Positions 8,751-17,331 of a DNA stretch of 34,249 bases are shown piece by piece. The notes beneath the pieces are model-generated. The model was not told the origin of the DNA, did no database searches, and saw nothing but the letters and a program-made list of their open reading frames with translations. Positions within the stretch are counted from its first letter, which is position 1. The number at the start of each line of letters is the position of its first letter. This stretch comes from Saprospiraceae bacterium. Its GTDB lineage: Bacteria; Bacteroidota; Bacteroidia; Chitinophagales; Saprospiraceae. Both the position numbers and the translations under genes were made by a program. The DNA lies in assembly GCA_020629515.1 (NCBI GenBank), contig JAHDDE010000031.1, positions 1 through 34,249 on the forward strand, in the 5' to 3' direction.

Positions 8751-11591
8751 TTAAGGAACATTCGCTTTTTCCCAGTCCAACTTTTCTTTTAGATATTGGC
8801 CCGTATAGGATTCTTTTACATCCAATATTCCCTCTACCTCTCCTTGGTATACCAGAGCTCCACCATTATCTCCACCACCTGGTCCGAGGTCTATAATCCA
8901 ATCTGCAGACTTTATAACATCTAAGTTATGCTCTACGATAAGAACAGTATGCCCTTGCTCCACCAATGCCTGAAATGCGCTCAAAAGTTTGTTAATATCA
9001 TCAAAATGCAGACCTGTGGTGGGTTCGTCAAAAATAAACATCTGATGAGGAAGATTACCCTCTTTGACTAAAAATGATGCTAGCTTAACTCTCTGTGCTT
9101 CTCCTCCTGAAAGAGTACTTGATGCTTGTCCCAATTTCACATAGCCCAAACCGACATCGTCTAATGGTTTCAATTTCTTTATTATTCTTGGCGCATCATT
9201 AAAGAATTCTATGCCCTCAGATATGCTCAATGAAAGAATATCATAGATATTAAGACCATTGTATTTTACCTCAAGAATCTCTGGTTTAAACCTCTTTCCT
9301 TTACAATCTTCACAGGTTAATTTCACATCTGCTAAAAACTGCATTTCAATGGTAATCTCACCATCCCCTTTACAGTTCTCGCATCTACCACCCTCTGTAT
9401 TAAATGAAAAGTGTTTGGGCTTATACCCTCTCACTTTAGACAGTTGTTGGCTGACCATGAGTTTTCTTATCTCGTCATAAGCCTTCACATAAGTGACAGG
9501 ATTAGATCTTGAAGACCGTCCTATAGGATTCTGATTAATAAACTCAATGCCAGCCATCACTTTGAGATCTCCCGATATACTTTCAAAAGAACCTATCCTA
9601 CTCGGATGACTGATACCTAATTCTTTCAACAAAGCAGGATACACGATATGCTTGACAAGAGAAGTCTTGCCTGATCCAGATACACCAGTGATGACAGTAA
9701 TTCCATTGAGTGGTATAGTGATATCGATACCTTTAAGATTATGTTGAGACGCATTTTTAATCTGGATCTTATTAGTCTTTTTCCGTTTTGTTTTATCAAC
9801 ATTGACGGCTTTTTGACCTGATAGGTATTGCATAGTAAGGCTACGACTTACATTCTCAATTCCTTGTACTGGCCCTTCATATACTATCTCCCCTCCATAG
9901 ACTCCAGCATTTGGCCCCACATCGATGAGATGATCCCCACTTTTGATTACTTCTTCTTCGTGTTCTACCACCACTACAGTATTACCCAAGTCTCTCAGAT
10001 TTTTAAGTACTTCGACTAACTTATTGGTATCTCTGGGATGCAACCCAATACTGGGCTCATCTAATATGTACAGCGAACTCGTCAAATTACTACCTAATGT
10101 TCTGGTCAAGCTAATCCTTTGGCTCTCACCCCCACTTAAGGTCGATGCTCCACGATCTAATGTTAAGTACCCTAATCCTATATCACACATCACTCTCAAG
10201 CGATTGGTGATTTCTATCAAAATTCTCTTTGAAACCTGTGCTTGATAATTAGTTAATTGGATGTTGTCAAAGAATAATTTTAGGTCTTTAATCGGTATTT
10301 TTATCAATTCACTTATAGTCCGATTGTCTACCTTAACATAGCTTGCCTCCTGTCTCAAGCGTCCTCCTCCACATTGACCACATACAGTACGCCCTCTATA
10401 ACGAGCAAGCATAACGCGGTTCTGAATTTTATAGCTCTTCTCTTGTAGCTCTTCAAAAAATTGATTGATTCCATCAAAATGTTCATTACCATCCCATAAT
10501 ATCTGCTGTTGCTCCTCAGTGAGCTTGTTATACGGTTGATGAATAGGAAAATCAAACTCATCTGCTGCATATATCAATCTCTCTAACCACAATCCATGAC
10601 TCTCTCCTTTCCAGCATACTATGGCTCCTTCAAAAACAGATTTTAATTTATCAGGAACAACTTTATTGGGATCTATACCAAGTGTCTGACCATAACCTTC
10701 ACACTTCTTACAAGCTCCAAAAGGATTGTTGTAATTGAACAATTGTGGTGTAGGCTCCACAAATAATATCCCATCTCGCTCAAATCTATTATTATAAGCT
10801 ATTCTTTCCTTTCCAAGGATTTCTATAATACATTCGCCTTGCCCTTCATAAAAAGCTGTATTCACACTGTCCGCTATTCTCTTAAGGTTCTCTTCATCTT
10901 CATTAACCACAAATCTATCTATCAATATCTCGATATCCTGCGCAACCTCGCCGATTGATTGTGTAGCAACTTTTGTCTTTTCGGACAGAAAGTCTTCTAC
11001 ATTATACATTTTTGACTTATAATTGATTCGAGTATATCCTTTTTGTAAAAGTAACTCAAGCTCTTTTTGACAGCTGCGTTCTCGGTCATACGGATTGAGT
11101 ACAGTAAAAAGTTGAACCTTAGTCCCATTTTCATTTTTTTTGATCCCTTCCATCACATCAGACACCTGATGCTTGATCACTTTCTCGCCACTTACAGGAG
11201 ATATGGTCTCCCCTGCCCTTGCGAATAACAACCTCAAATAGTCATATATCTCGGTTAAGGAACCCACCGTAGAACGGGCGTTGCTCGAACTCACTTTTTG
11301 TTCTATTGCTATAGCCGGTGAGATACCCCGTATGAAGTCCACATCCGGCTTCTTCATACGTCCCAAAAATTGTCGGGCATAAGATGACATTGATTCCACA
11401 TATCGCCTCTGTCCTTCGGCATATAATGTATCCATTATCAGAGAGGACTTACCCGAACCAGATACTCCTGTGACTACAATGAGTTTATTCTTAGGAATTT
11501 TAAGTTCTACATTCTTAAGGTTATTGGTGCGAGCACCCTTAATATGGATTTCTTTCTGGAGATTTTTAAATTGCTTGTTAGTCTGGGCCAA
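8751..11591 (-). CDS. uvrA: excinuclease ABC subunit UvrA paralogue with an incomplete first zinc site
   Basis: A 946-residue, double ABC-ATPase DNA damage sensor of nucleotide excision repair. Seen: Walker A motifs GVSGSGKSS (about 42-50) and GVSGSGKTS, two signature motifs (TLSGGESQR, TLSGGEAQR), Walker B regions ILDEPSIGLHPRD and FDEPTTGLHFDD, and the C-terminal zinc finger CENC...CEDC. The first zinc site is reduced. Cys294/Cys297 remain, but the partner CxxC expected near 265-275 is replaced by a YNNRFERDG stretch. This suggests a Bacteroidota UvrA paralogue rather than the canonical single-copy protein (inference). No ATG lies near the expected N-terminus. The best start is the TTG at 11591-11589, 13 residues before the conserved EIHIKGARTNNLKN block. 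The frame stays open upstream for about 25 further codons without a standard start. Confidence 0.93.
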   Translation of the reverse strand: MAQTNKQFKNLQKEIHIKGARTNNLKNVELKIPKNKLIVVTGVSGSGKSSLIMDTLYAEGQRRYVESMSSYARQFLGRMKKPDVDFIRGISPAIAIEQKVSSSNARSTVGSLTEIYDYLRLLFARAGETISPVSGEKVIKHQVSDVMEGIKKNENGTKVQLFTVLNPYDRERSCQKELELLLQKGYTRINYKSKMYNVEDFLSEKTKVATQSIGEVAQDIEILIDRFVVNEDEENLKRIADSVNTAFYEGQGECIIEILGKERIAYNNRFERDGILFVEPTPQLFNYNNPFGACKKCEGYGQTLGIDPNKVVPDKLKSVFEGAIVCWKGESHGLWLERLIYAADEFDFPIHQPYNKLTEEQQQILWDGNEHFDGINQFFEELQEKSYKIQNRVMLARYRGRTVCGQCGGGRLRQEASYVKVDNRTISELIKIPIKDLKLFFDNIQLTNYQAQVSKRILIEITNRLRVMCDIGLGYLTLDRGASTLSGGESQRISLTRTLGSNLTSSLYILDEPSIGLHPRDTNKLVEVLKNLRDLGNTVVVVEHEEEVIKSGDHLIDVGPNAGVYGGEIVYEGPVQGIENVSRSLTMQYLSGQKAVNVDKTKRKKTNKIQIKNASQHNLKGIDITIPLNGITVITGVSGSGKTSLVKHIVYPALLKELGISHPSRIGSFESISGDLKVMAGIEFINQNPIGRSSRSNPVTYVKAYDEIRKLMVSQQLSKVRGYKPKHFSFNTEGGRCENCKGDGEITIEMQFLADVKLTCEDCKGKRFKPEILEVKYNGLNIYDILSLSISEGIEFFNDAPRIIKKLKPLDDVGLGYVKLGQASSTLSGGEAQRVKLASFLVKEGNLPHQMFIFDEPTTGLHFDDINKLLSAFQALVEQGHTVLIVEHNLDVIKSADWIIDLGPGGGDNGGALVYQGEVEGILDVKESYTGQYLKEKLDWEKANVP

Positions 11592-11927
11592 AATGAATAT
11601 TCTTAGATCCTTTTGATAAAAACCCTTGAAGATAAGTCTTGTTGAAAGAAGTTGTTTTTATTTCTCGTATTCGATTAATTTTCTCGTTTAACTTCTTAAC
11701 GACGCTCAATTTTTTCCTTGTGAAACTTAATTAGGTGCATTTCACATATAATTATTCTAATTGTTTATATCATTGAATACCAATAAGCCTCGATCATACA
11801 GGTTAACACCTAATATTTTTAGTATGAGCCATATTATTTTGATAATAATACTTTGTGATATTTATAACACTTTTTTGGACATTAATTGAATTACCTTAGT
11901 GTTGATAAGAGTAAACAAACTATCACT
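11592..11927. other. divergent intergenic region, uvrA / PPP phosphatase
   Basis: About 336 AT-rich bases separate the two divergent start codons, and promoters for both must lie here. I find no exact TAnnTTTG element. The only structured element seen is an 8-bp inverted repeat, ATTAGGTG (11730-11737) and CACCTAAT (11807-11814), followed by ATTTTT. It could close a small transcribed structure on the plus strand. No convincing ORF is present. Confidence 0.5.
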
Positions 11928-13022
11928 GTGACTAAACATCTCAACATATCCCAACTTCTTATGGCCCTATTTCTGGTGCTATTTCTGAACCCCATTAATT
12001 CTCAAAAAAGAATTTTCAATTATTCGGATGGGCCCTATGTATTCTTTGAAGGTGATACTACTCAAATCTATTGGATGAAAAAGGGGAAACTCGAATTAGC
12101 CACATATATTGATTCAATTGTTCAGCGCGAAGATGCACCACAGATTAATGACCAGCCAGTTGACTTTTACTTTGATCTCGTTCAACGTGATATCCCATTG
12201 GACCATCAAGTAGAATATAATGATATACCTAAGGTGGCTGCCATAAGTGATATACATGGACAGTACGACATTATGTTTGACCTGCTTTCCTCTAACGGGA
12301 TCATTGATGATGAGGGCAACTGGCATTTTGGAGATGGCCATCTAGTGATTACTGGTGATATTTTTGATCGAGGAGATAAGGTATTAGAAATAGTGTGGTT
12401 TCTTATAGATTTAGAACGTCAAGCCAAAGCTGCTGGTGGGAAGGTTCATACTTTAATAGGTAATCACGAATGGATGGTGCTGAGTAGTGATGTCAGATAT
12501 ATACATAAAAAGTACCGTTATGTTAGTGCGCTTTTTAAAAAGCAATACAATCTATTGTTTGGTCACGATAGTTTTATCGGCAATTGGTTAAGATCCAAAC
12601 CTATATATGTTAAAATAAATGGTACTGGATTCGTTCATGGCGGAATAAGTGAAGAGCTATTTGACTATACTAATATGGAAGACTTAAACACCATATACTA
12701 TGAAGAAGTATTGAGTCAAGACACACTGAAAAATTCAGCCCTAGCGGATTTCTTAACTAATACAGAAAGTCCTTTGTGGTTCAGAGGGTATGCCTATGAA
12801 GGAGAATATGACGAAAGGCGAACTAAAAAATTATTGAAAAAAATGAATGCAGATCGCATTGTTGTGGGCCATACCTCAATGCCAAATATTTTTTCAATAA
12901 ATAATAATAGAATTATTTTTATAGACTCAAGTATCAAGTTGGGAAAGGGTGGTGAGATGTTGATTGTCAAAGGCAATAAATTTTATAGTTGTGATACAGA
13001 AGGAAACCAAAAAAGATTATAA
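11928..13022 (+). CDS. exported PPP-family metallophosphatase (Shewanella-like phosphatase type)
   Basis: The protein has the metal-binding motifs of PPP-family phosphatases in order: SDIHGQYD (in place of GDIHG), GDIFDRGD, and IGNHEWM, followed by a late VVGHTSM motif. The SDIHG and NHEWM variants fit the bacterial Shewanella-like group, some members of which dephosphorylate tyrosine or serine/threonine. The N-terminus carries an apparent signal sequence (KHLNISQLLMALFLVLFLNPINSQ), so it probably acts in the periplasm or outside. The start is uncertain: TTG at 11886, GTG at 11928 or ATG at 11961. GTG is chosen because it gives a basic n-region before the hydrophobic core. The CotH-like gene follows 10 bases downstream on the same strand and is likely cotranscribed. 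Confidence 0.8.
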   Translation: MTKHLNISQLLMALFLVLFLNPINSQKRIFNYSDGPYVFFEGDTTQIYWMKKGKLELATYIDSIVQREDAPQINDQPVDFYFDLVQRDIPLDHQVEYNDIPKVAAISDIHGQYDIMFDLLSSNGIIDDEGNWHFGDGHLVITGDIFDRGDKVLEIVWFLIDLERQAKAAGGKVHTLIGNHEWMVLSSDVRYIHKKYRYVSALFKKQYNLLFGHDSFIGNWLRSKPIYVKINGTGFVHGGISEELFDYTNMEDLNTIYYEEVLSQDTLKNSALADFLTNTESPLWFRGYAYEGEYDERRTKKLLKKMNADRIVVGHTSMPNIFSINNNRIIFIDSSIKLGKGGEMLIVKGNKFYSCDTEGNQKRL

Positions 13023-13032
13023 AAAATAAGAT

Positions 13033-14052
13033 ATGCGTCAACTTTTAATGTTCTTTTTGACCTTATTTACTTTATTAACATACAAGGGTGTATACGGCCA
13101 AGATCCAACCATCTTTGATCATCTATATGCTTACGACGGCACCCCTAAACTTATCATCCAGACAAATTCAAAAACATTAATTAAGCAAAAACTTAAAGAG
13201 AAATATCAAGAAGGCATTCTCACCTTTACTGGCATAGATGGTGAGTTAGCTGAACTTCCAATGAGGATCAGAGTGAGAGGTAATATGAGGAAGCGCCAAT
13301 GCAAATTACCTCCGCTCAAAGTAGACTTCAAAAAAAGTGATCTCAAAGAAATTGGATTAGATACATTGGACAAATTGAAATTAGTCCTACAATGTAGAAA
13401 TTCCAGTTCTGGTGAGGAGTACTTGGTCAAAGAAAGACTAATATATGATCTATATGCTGCGATTGATACTAATCATATATTGACTCGATTGATAGATATT
13501 GAAATGTGGAACGGCGACAAGCTTGATATGGAAATCAGAGGACTCATAGTAGAAGATGAAGAACAATATGCCAAAAGGAATAATGCTAAAATCATCGAAC
13601 GAGGCAATATCAGAAGTGGAAGTTTAGATAGAGGACACTATCTGAAGATGATCTTTTTTCAGTGTATGATCGCCAACACTGATTGGGCCATACCTAATAA
13701 GCATAATGTCGAAATGGTCGCCATCCCTGGTGTCAAAAGAATACTTGCTATACCTTACGATTTTGATTATGCTGGATTAGTCGGCACTTCATACGCTGTT
13801 CCTCATGAGAGCCTTCCTATCAAGGACGTCACAGATCGATACTTTAGGGGATTTCAAGTCACGGAACAAGAGGCATTAGCTACCGCTCAATTTTTCTTAA
13901 ATCAACAAGACACATTTATGCAAGTGATAGATGAATGCGATTATTGCTCTGAGTCCATCAAAAGAGAGGTAAAATCATTTATCAGTCCTTACTTTAAGAT
14001 TCTCTCCAATGAGAGAAAGGTAAAAAACATGATGGTTACTACTGGACGTTAG
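13033..14052 (+). CDS. exported CotH-like protein (putative secreted kinase-fold)
   Basis: A 339-residue protein with a signal peptide (MRQLLMFFLTLFTLLTYKGVYGQ). I read it as a divergent CotH-family protein. It has an IRVRGN motif (Arg82-Asn84) followed by LPPLKVDFKK, like the RGN...K..y.l.f block of CotH. It then has YLVKERLIYDLY (about 130-141), an ANTDWAIPNKHN stretch (Asp217, Asn222/Asn225) resembling a kinase catalytic loop, and IPYDFDYAG (Asp243, Asp245) resembling a metal-binding DFG-like motif. CotH proteins are atypical secreted kinases in spore formers. The assignment here is by motif only, and the protein may simply be an uncharacterised Bacteroidota family. It sits 10 bases after the exported phosphatase. 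Its TAG stop overlaps the TAA stop of the convergent esterase. Confidence 0.55.
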   Translation: MRQLLMFFLTLFTLLTYKGVYGQDPTIFDHLYAYDGTPKLIIQTNSKTLIKQKLKEKYQEGILTFTGIDGELAELPMRIRVRGNMRKRQCKLPPLKVDFKKSDLKEIGLDTLDKLKLVLQCRNSSSGEEYLVKERLIYDLYAAIDTNHILTRLIDIEMWNGDKLDMEIRGLIVEDEEQYAKRNNAKIIERGNIRSGSLDRGHYLKMIFFQCMIANTDWAIPNKHNVEMVAIPGVKRILAIPYDFDYAGLVGTSYAVPHESLPIKDVTDRYFRGFQVTEQEALATAQFFLNQQDTFMQVIDECDYCSESIKREVKSFISPYFKILSNERKVKNMMVTTGR

Positions 14053-15044
14053 TCCAATAAGAACTGAGCAATATCATCTACAGCATCTAATCCTTTTTGG
14101 CCAAAGTCTTTTAATGCAAAAAAGGCATGTATCGCATTATCATAACGTTTGTGTTTTACCTGACATCCCGCCTCTTGTAAGCGTCGAACAAATGCCTCAC
14201 CCTGATCTCTTAATGGATCAAACCCTGCCGTTAATATAAATGATGGGGGAAATTTGCTGAGATCCTTTTCTAAGATCGGGCTGGCCATCGGATTTTTGAC
14301 GTCCTCAGGATGAGCCAAAAAGTCTCTCATAAATTTGTTCATAGCTTTTTTAGTCAGATAGTACCCTTCCCCAAATTTCTGATATGATTCTGAAGTATCG
14401 TCAGAGCCATCTGTAACTGGATATACGGGTACAGAATGTGTAACTAAGTCTTCATGGCCCATTTTTATAACCGCCATAGTTGAGGCTATGGCTAAGTTCC
14501 CTCCTGCACTATCTCCCATTGTTACTACTTGAGGAGCAGTGGCTCCAAGAGCCATATAGTTCTCTTTAATCCATAACAAAGCATCTATACATTCTTCATG
14601 GGCCTTTGGAAACTTCGCTTCGGGAGATAAAGAGTAATTAATCGACAACAAGGGTAGTTGCGTAGCCTTAGCTACTCTCCTCGCCTGCTCATTATGTGTA
14701 TCAATACTTCCAATACAGAATCCCCCTCCGTGGAAAAATAAAATAACCCGATCTTTCAAGTCGGAGGAATCATTATATAATCTACCTTCAATTTCTCCAT
14801 GTCTGGTAGGAATAGTATGATCTGAAACTGAGTGTATTGGAACTTTGACCTTATGGATATTCTTAGCAACAAATTTTTCGAGATCTGCTCTTATTTCGAT
14901 TGGTTCTCTGGCATCCAAACTCGGCAAAAACTTTAGTACTAAACCGGATTTAAATTCGACCATGCCATGTGGTGTTCTCCTAATATATAGATAGGCCCCC
15001 ATGGCCAGTACAGCCAAAACAATAAGAATAGTAAATACAGCCAT
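14049..15044 (-). CDS. alpha/beta hydrolase, HSL-type esterase/lipase
   Basis: A 331-residue carboxylesterase of the hormone-sensitive-lipase family. The oxyanion-hole motif HGGGF begins at His105. The nucleophile elbow GDSAGG places Ser179, and the triad is completed by Asp276 (GFDPLRD) and His306 (AIHAFF). The N-terminus is a single hydrophobic segment (residues 3-20) followed by YIRR, so the enzyme is probably membrane-anchored or exported. It is the last gene of the tight minus-strand run, 5 bases after the thioesterase. It meets the convergent CotH-like gene with overlapping stop codons in TTAG, leaving no room for a separate terminator. It probably hydrolyses short acyl esters, which fits the lipid theme of the operon (inference). 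Confidence 0.88.
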   Translation of the reverse strand: MAVFTILIVLAVLAMGAYLYIRRTPHGMVEFKSGLVLKFLPSLDAREPIEIRADLEKFVAKNIHKVKVPIHSVSDHTIPTRHGEIEGRLYNDSSDLKDRVILFFHGGGFCIGSIDTHNEQARRVAKATQLPLLSINYSLSPEAKFPKAHEECIDALLWIKENYMALGATAPQVVTMGDSAGGNLAIASTMAVIKMGHEDLVTHSVPVYPVTDGSDDTSESYQKFGEGYYLTKKAMNKFMRDFLAHPEDVKNPMASPILEKDLSKFPPSFILTAGFDPLRDQGEAFVRRLQEAGCQVKHKRYDNAIHAFFALKDFGQKGLDAVDDIAQFLLD

Positions 15045-15049
15045 AAGAA

Positions 15050-15469
15050 TTATTGTGCGATTAATTTAGTCAATTCTTTTTTGATTCTACTTGGTATCGG
15101 CAGCGCTCTTCTCTTAACCTTATCAAAAAGTACAAGTACTACTCTCATTTTAGCCACTTCCTCCTTAGTCATACCATTAAACATTACGTGTTCAACTGTT
15201 ATCGTCTTATTTGACAATCCCAATACTTTGGAATTTATATAGAGCACATCATCTTCAAATACTTCTTTGTAGTAATTGATATTTTGCTCAAGGACCACAG
15301 AACCCAATGTCCCTTTTCTGTCCGCTATATATGAGGTCAGTCCAATTTCCAGCATTAGATTGTGTCCACCATTTTCGAATTTATTGATGTAGTACATTAC
15401 ATTCAAATGTCCATTAGAATCACACTCCCATCTTAAAACACAACCTCTATAGGTTAAAAATTCTTTCAT
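15050..15469 (-). CDS. hot-dog fold acyl-CoA thioesterase (4HBT family)
   Basis: A 139-residue protein with the 4HBT active-site signature near the N-terminus: CDSNGHLNVMYYINKFE, with Asp17, Gly20, His21 and Asn23 matching D-x-x-G-H-[VL]-N. The strand pattern that follows (NINYYKEVFEDDVLYINSKV, KTITVEHVMFN, MRVVLVLFD) is the usual hot-dog sheet. Members hydrolyse acyl-CoA or hydroxybenzoyl-CoA thioesters in the cytoplasm. It lies 15 bases after the HupE/UreJ-like gene and 5 before the esterase, inside a run of lipid-related genes. That placement favours a medium- or long-chain acyl-CoA substrate over an aromatic one (inference). Confidence 0.85.
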   Translation of the reverse strand: MKEFLTYRGCVLRWECDSNGHLNVMYYINKFENGGHNLMLEIGLTSYIADRKGTLGSVVLEQNINYYKEVFEDDVLYINSKVLGLSNKTITVEHVMFNGMTKEEVAKMRVVLVLFDKVKRRALPIPSRIKKELTKLIAQ

Positions 15470-15484
15470 AACATTATTAAAATT

Positions 15485-16474
15485 TTAGAACTGGACGATC
15501 CTTTCTATCAACCAATAAAAACTAATCCCTCCGATCATATAAGCCGTTGCTCTTTTAAGCTTCTTTACCAAATAATTGTTTTTGGCTAAAAGTCTTAGCA
15601 ATAAGACTAATACAAGTACAAAAATCAATTGGCCAAGCTCAACGCCAATATTGAAAAACAACAATGCGCTTGCTATAGCCCGTTGGGGTAAACCCACATC
15701 ACTCAATGCACCTGCAAAACCAAACCCATGCAATAGACCAAAAACAAATGCAACGATCCATGGATGTTCGGCGCTAATACTTTTTATACCTTTTGATGAA
15801 AGGATGTATTCTCGTGCTAAGAATACAATGCTCAATGCAATAATAGCCTCAACTGGAGGGCCAGGCAAACTCAAATATCCTAATGTCGATCCGATTAGAG
15901 TTAAACTGTGTGCTATCGTAAACGCGGTAACTGTCTGGATCAATAGCTTGATCGAGGGTATAATCAATATAAGACATAAAACAAATAACAAGTGATCTAT
16001 TCCTAACAATATATGCTCGACGCCTATAACTACATAAGTGTAAGCGACTGTCCAAAAAGTGGGTTCTTGTGGAATCTGGACAGTAGGCTGTGACGGTTGA
16101 GCTAACAATGAGTAATTGGTTCCATCTAAATACTCAACATAAACCAATACATCGATCAAAGTTTGTTCTAATCGATGAAAAACGACATGGGATCCTGCCA
16201 GCTGCTCAGCTTCAATATTTAATCTGTACTTTTTAATAAATGCTGATCCCAATTCCTGCTGTTGATAACTCACCAAGGAATCAACACCTATGATATCAGG
16301 TTGAACGATTGGTACCATTCCGTTGAGCATAGGCACCTTCCATATGAGTTGGAAACTATCTGGAGCAGATTCTTTTATTTCTAAATAAGCGGGCCTTATC
16401 TCGTGGGCCTGTCCGTCCTGTACGCACAACAATAAAAACAACAAAATGGAAACAATAGTACAGATCCTTTTCAT
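15485..16474 (-). CDS. HupE/UreJ-family membrane protein with periplasmic N-domain
   Basis: A protein of about 329 residues with a signal peptide (MKRICTIVSILLFLLLCVQDGQAHEIRP). A beta-rich extracytoplasmic domain of about 130 residues follows, then six or so membrane segments. The His motifs typical of the HupE/UreJ_2 group are present: GVEHILLGIDHLLF, TIAHSLTLIG and GLLHGFGFAG. HupE/UreJ proteins are linked to nickel or cobalt uptake; this longer subgroup is mostly uncharacterised. The start at 16474 is chosen over one six codons upstream because its ATG overlaps the TGA of the PPIase gene in ATGA, which indicates translational coupling. No hydrogenase or urease genes are in the window, so a metal-supply role cannot be tied to a known user here. 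Confidence 0.82.
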   Translation of the reverse strand: MKRICTIVSILLFLLLCVQDGQAHEIRPAYLEIKESAPDSFQLIWKVPMLNGMVPIVQPDIIGVDSLVSYQQQELGSAFIKKYRLNIEAEQLAGSHVVFHRLEQTLIDVLVYVEYLDGTNYSLLAQPSQPTVQIPQEPTFWTVAYTYVVIGVEHILLGIDHLLFVLCLILIIPSIKLLIQTVTAFTIAHSLTLIGSTLGYLSLPGPPVEAIIALSIVFLAREYILSSKGIKSISAEHPWIVAFVFGLLHGFGFAGALSDVGLPQRAIASALLFFNIGVELGQLIFVLVLVLLLRLLAKNNYLVKKLKRATAYMIGGISFYWLIERIVQF

Positions 16475-17325
16475 TGAATTAGGTTCTTCCATCGATTCAG
16501 ACGATAATCAATACTATAAGTTGACTTCAAAGTTTGGTACATTTTATCATTGTAATCCTTTAAGATCAATTGTTTGAAATCAGTTTTTACTTTATCCTTG
16601 ACCGTTTCATATGGCATTGGCTTTGCATCATTAATAGCATCTATGTATATCACATGCCAACCATATCCAGAGCGTATCGGCTTTTGCCATCCTAATTGAT
16701 TAATTGTGCCTACCGTATCTCCAAAATTTTTACCAAATTCTTGCCAGAGTGTTGGCACATCTTTGTTAATTAATGGCGAAGGAATAAAAAAAGTATTGGC
16801 TTCATCAATAGAAGTTTTATGGCCCTCTTGCATTACCTTTTTATAGTATTCATTGGCTGCCTCCTGCGGATCTTCTAATTGATCAGGAGAAAAATAATAA
16901 TGGTGAAAGCTAAATTCTATGAGGGACTTATATAAGTCCTTGTTGTCCTCATAAAAGACCTTTAGATCTTTCTCTGAAGGATCTTGTCCACCAATCAAGT
17001 CTTCCATCAAGAATTCATATTTCTGCACTAACCTCCTTCTGATTATTTCATCATTATGATCAAGATTTAATCGTAATCCTTCATTGTAATAGATACTGGA
17101 TTTAATCTCTTCATTGATTAGTCTATGGAGGGCAGTAGTATCTGGCGCTTCATTCCATGTCCTTTGATAGCTGGTGATCAACCTGTCGATATCCTCATCT
17201 GTGATCACTATGTAATTCTCTTCGAGAGCGCTCTCGCCAGTGCTCAAAGCTGAGTAAAGCAGAAAAATTAGGCCTGCTATTATCACAAATGAAAATAATG
17301 GATCCTTTAAAATTTTACTCAACAT
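16471..17325 (-). CDS. membrane-anchored peptidyl-prolyl cis-trans isomerase (parvulin/SurA-like)
   Basis: A 284-residue protein with an N-terminal anchor (SFVIIAGLIFLLYSAL). A SurA/PpiC-like helical chaperone region follows (about 37-110: DIDRLITSYQRTW ... LINEEIKSSIYYNEGLRL). A parvulin-like rotamase domain lies near 120-245, ending in the characteristic GYGWHVIYI motif. It probably works in the periplasm as a foldase. The stop overlaps the start of the HupE/UreJ gene by four bases, so the two are translationally coupled and may act together. For example, the PPIase could fold the periplasmic domain of the membrane protein (inference). The SDR gene ends six bases upstream. Confidence 0.8.
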   Translation of the reverse strand: MLSKILKDPLFSFVIIAGLIFLLYSALSTGESALEENYIVITDEDIDRLITSYQRTWNEAPDTTALHRLINEEIKSSIYYNEGLRLNLDHNDEIIRRRLVQKYEFLMEDLIGGQDPSEKDLKVFYEDNKDLYKSLIEFSFHHYYFSPDQLEDPQEAANEYYKKVMQEGHKTSIDEANTFFIPSPLINKDVPTLWQEFGKNFGDTVGTINQLGWQKPIRSGYGWHVIYIDAINDAKPMPYETVKDKVKTDFKQLILKDYNDKMYQTLKSTYSIDYRLNRWKNLIQ

Positions 17326-17331
17326 CCCCCT

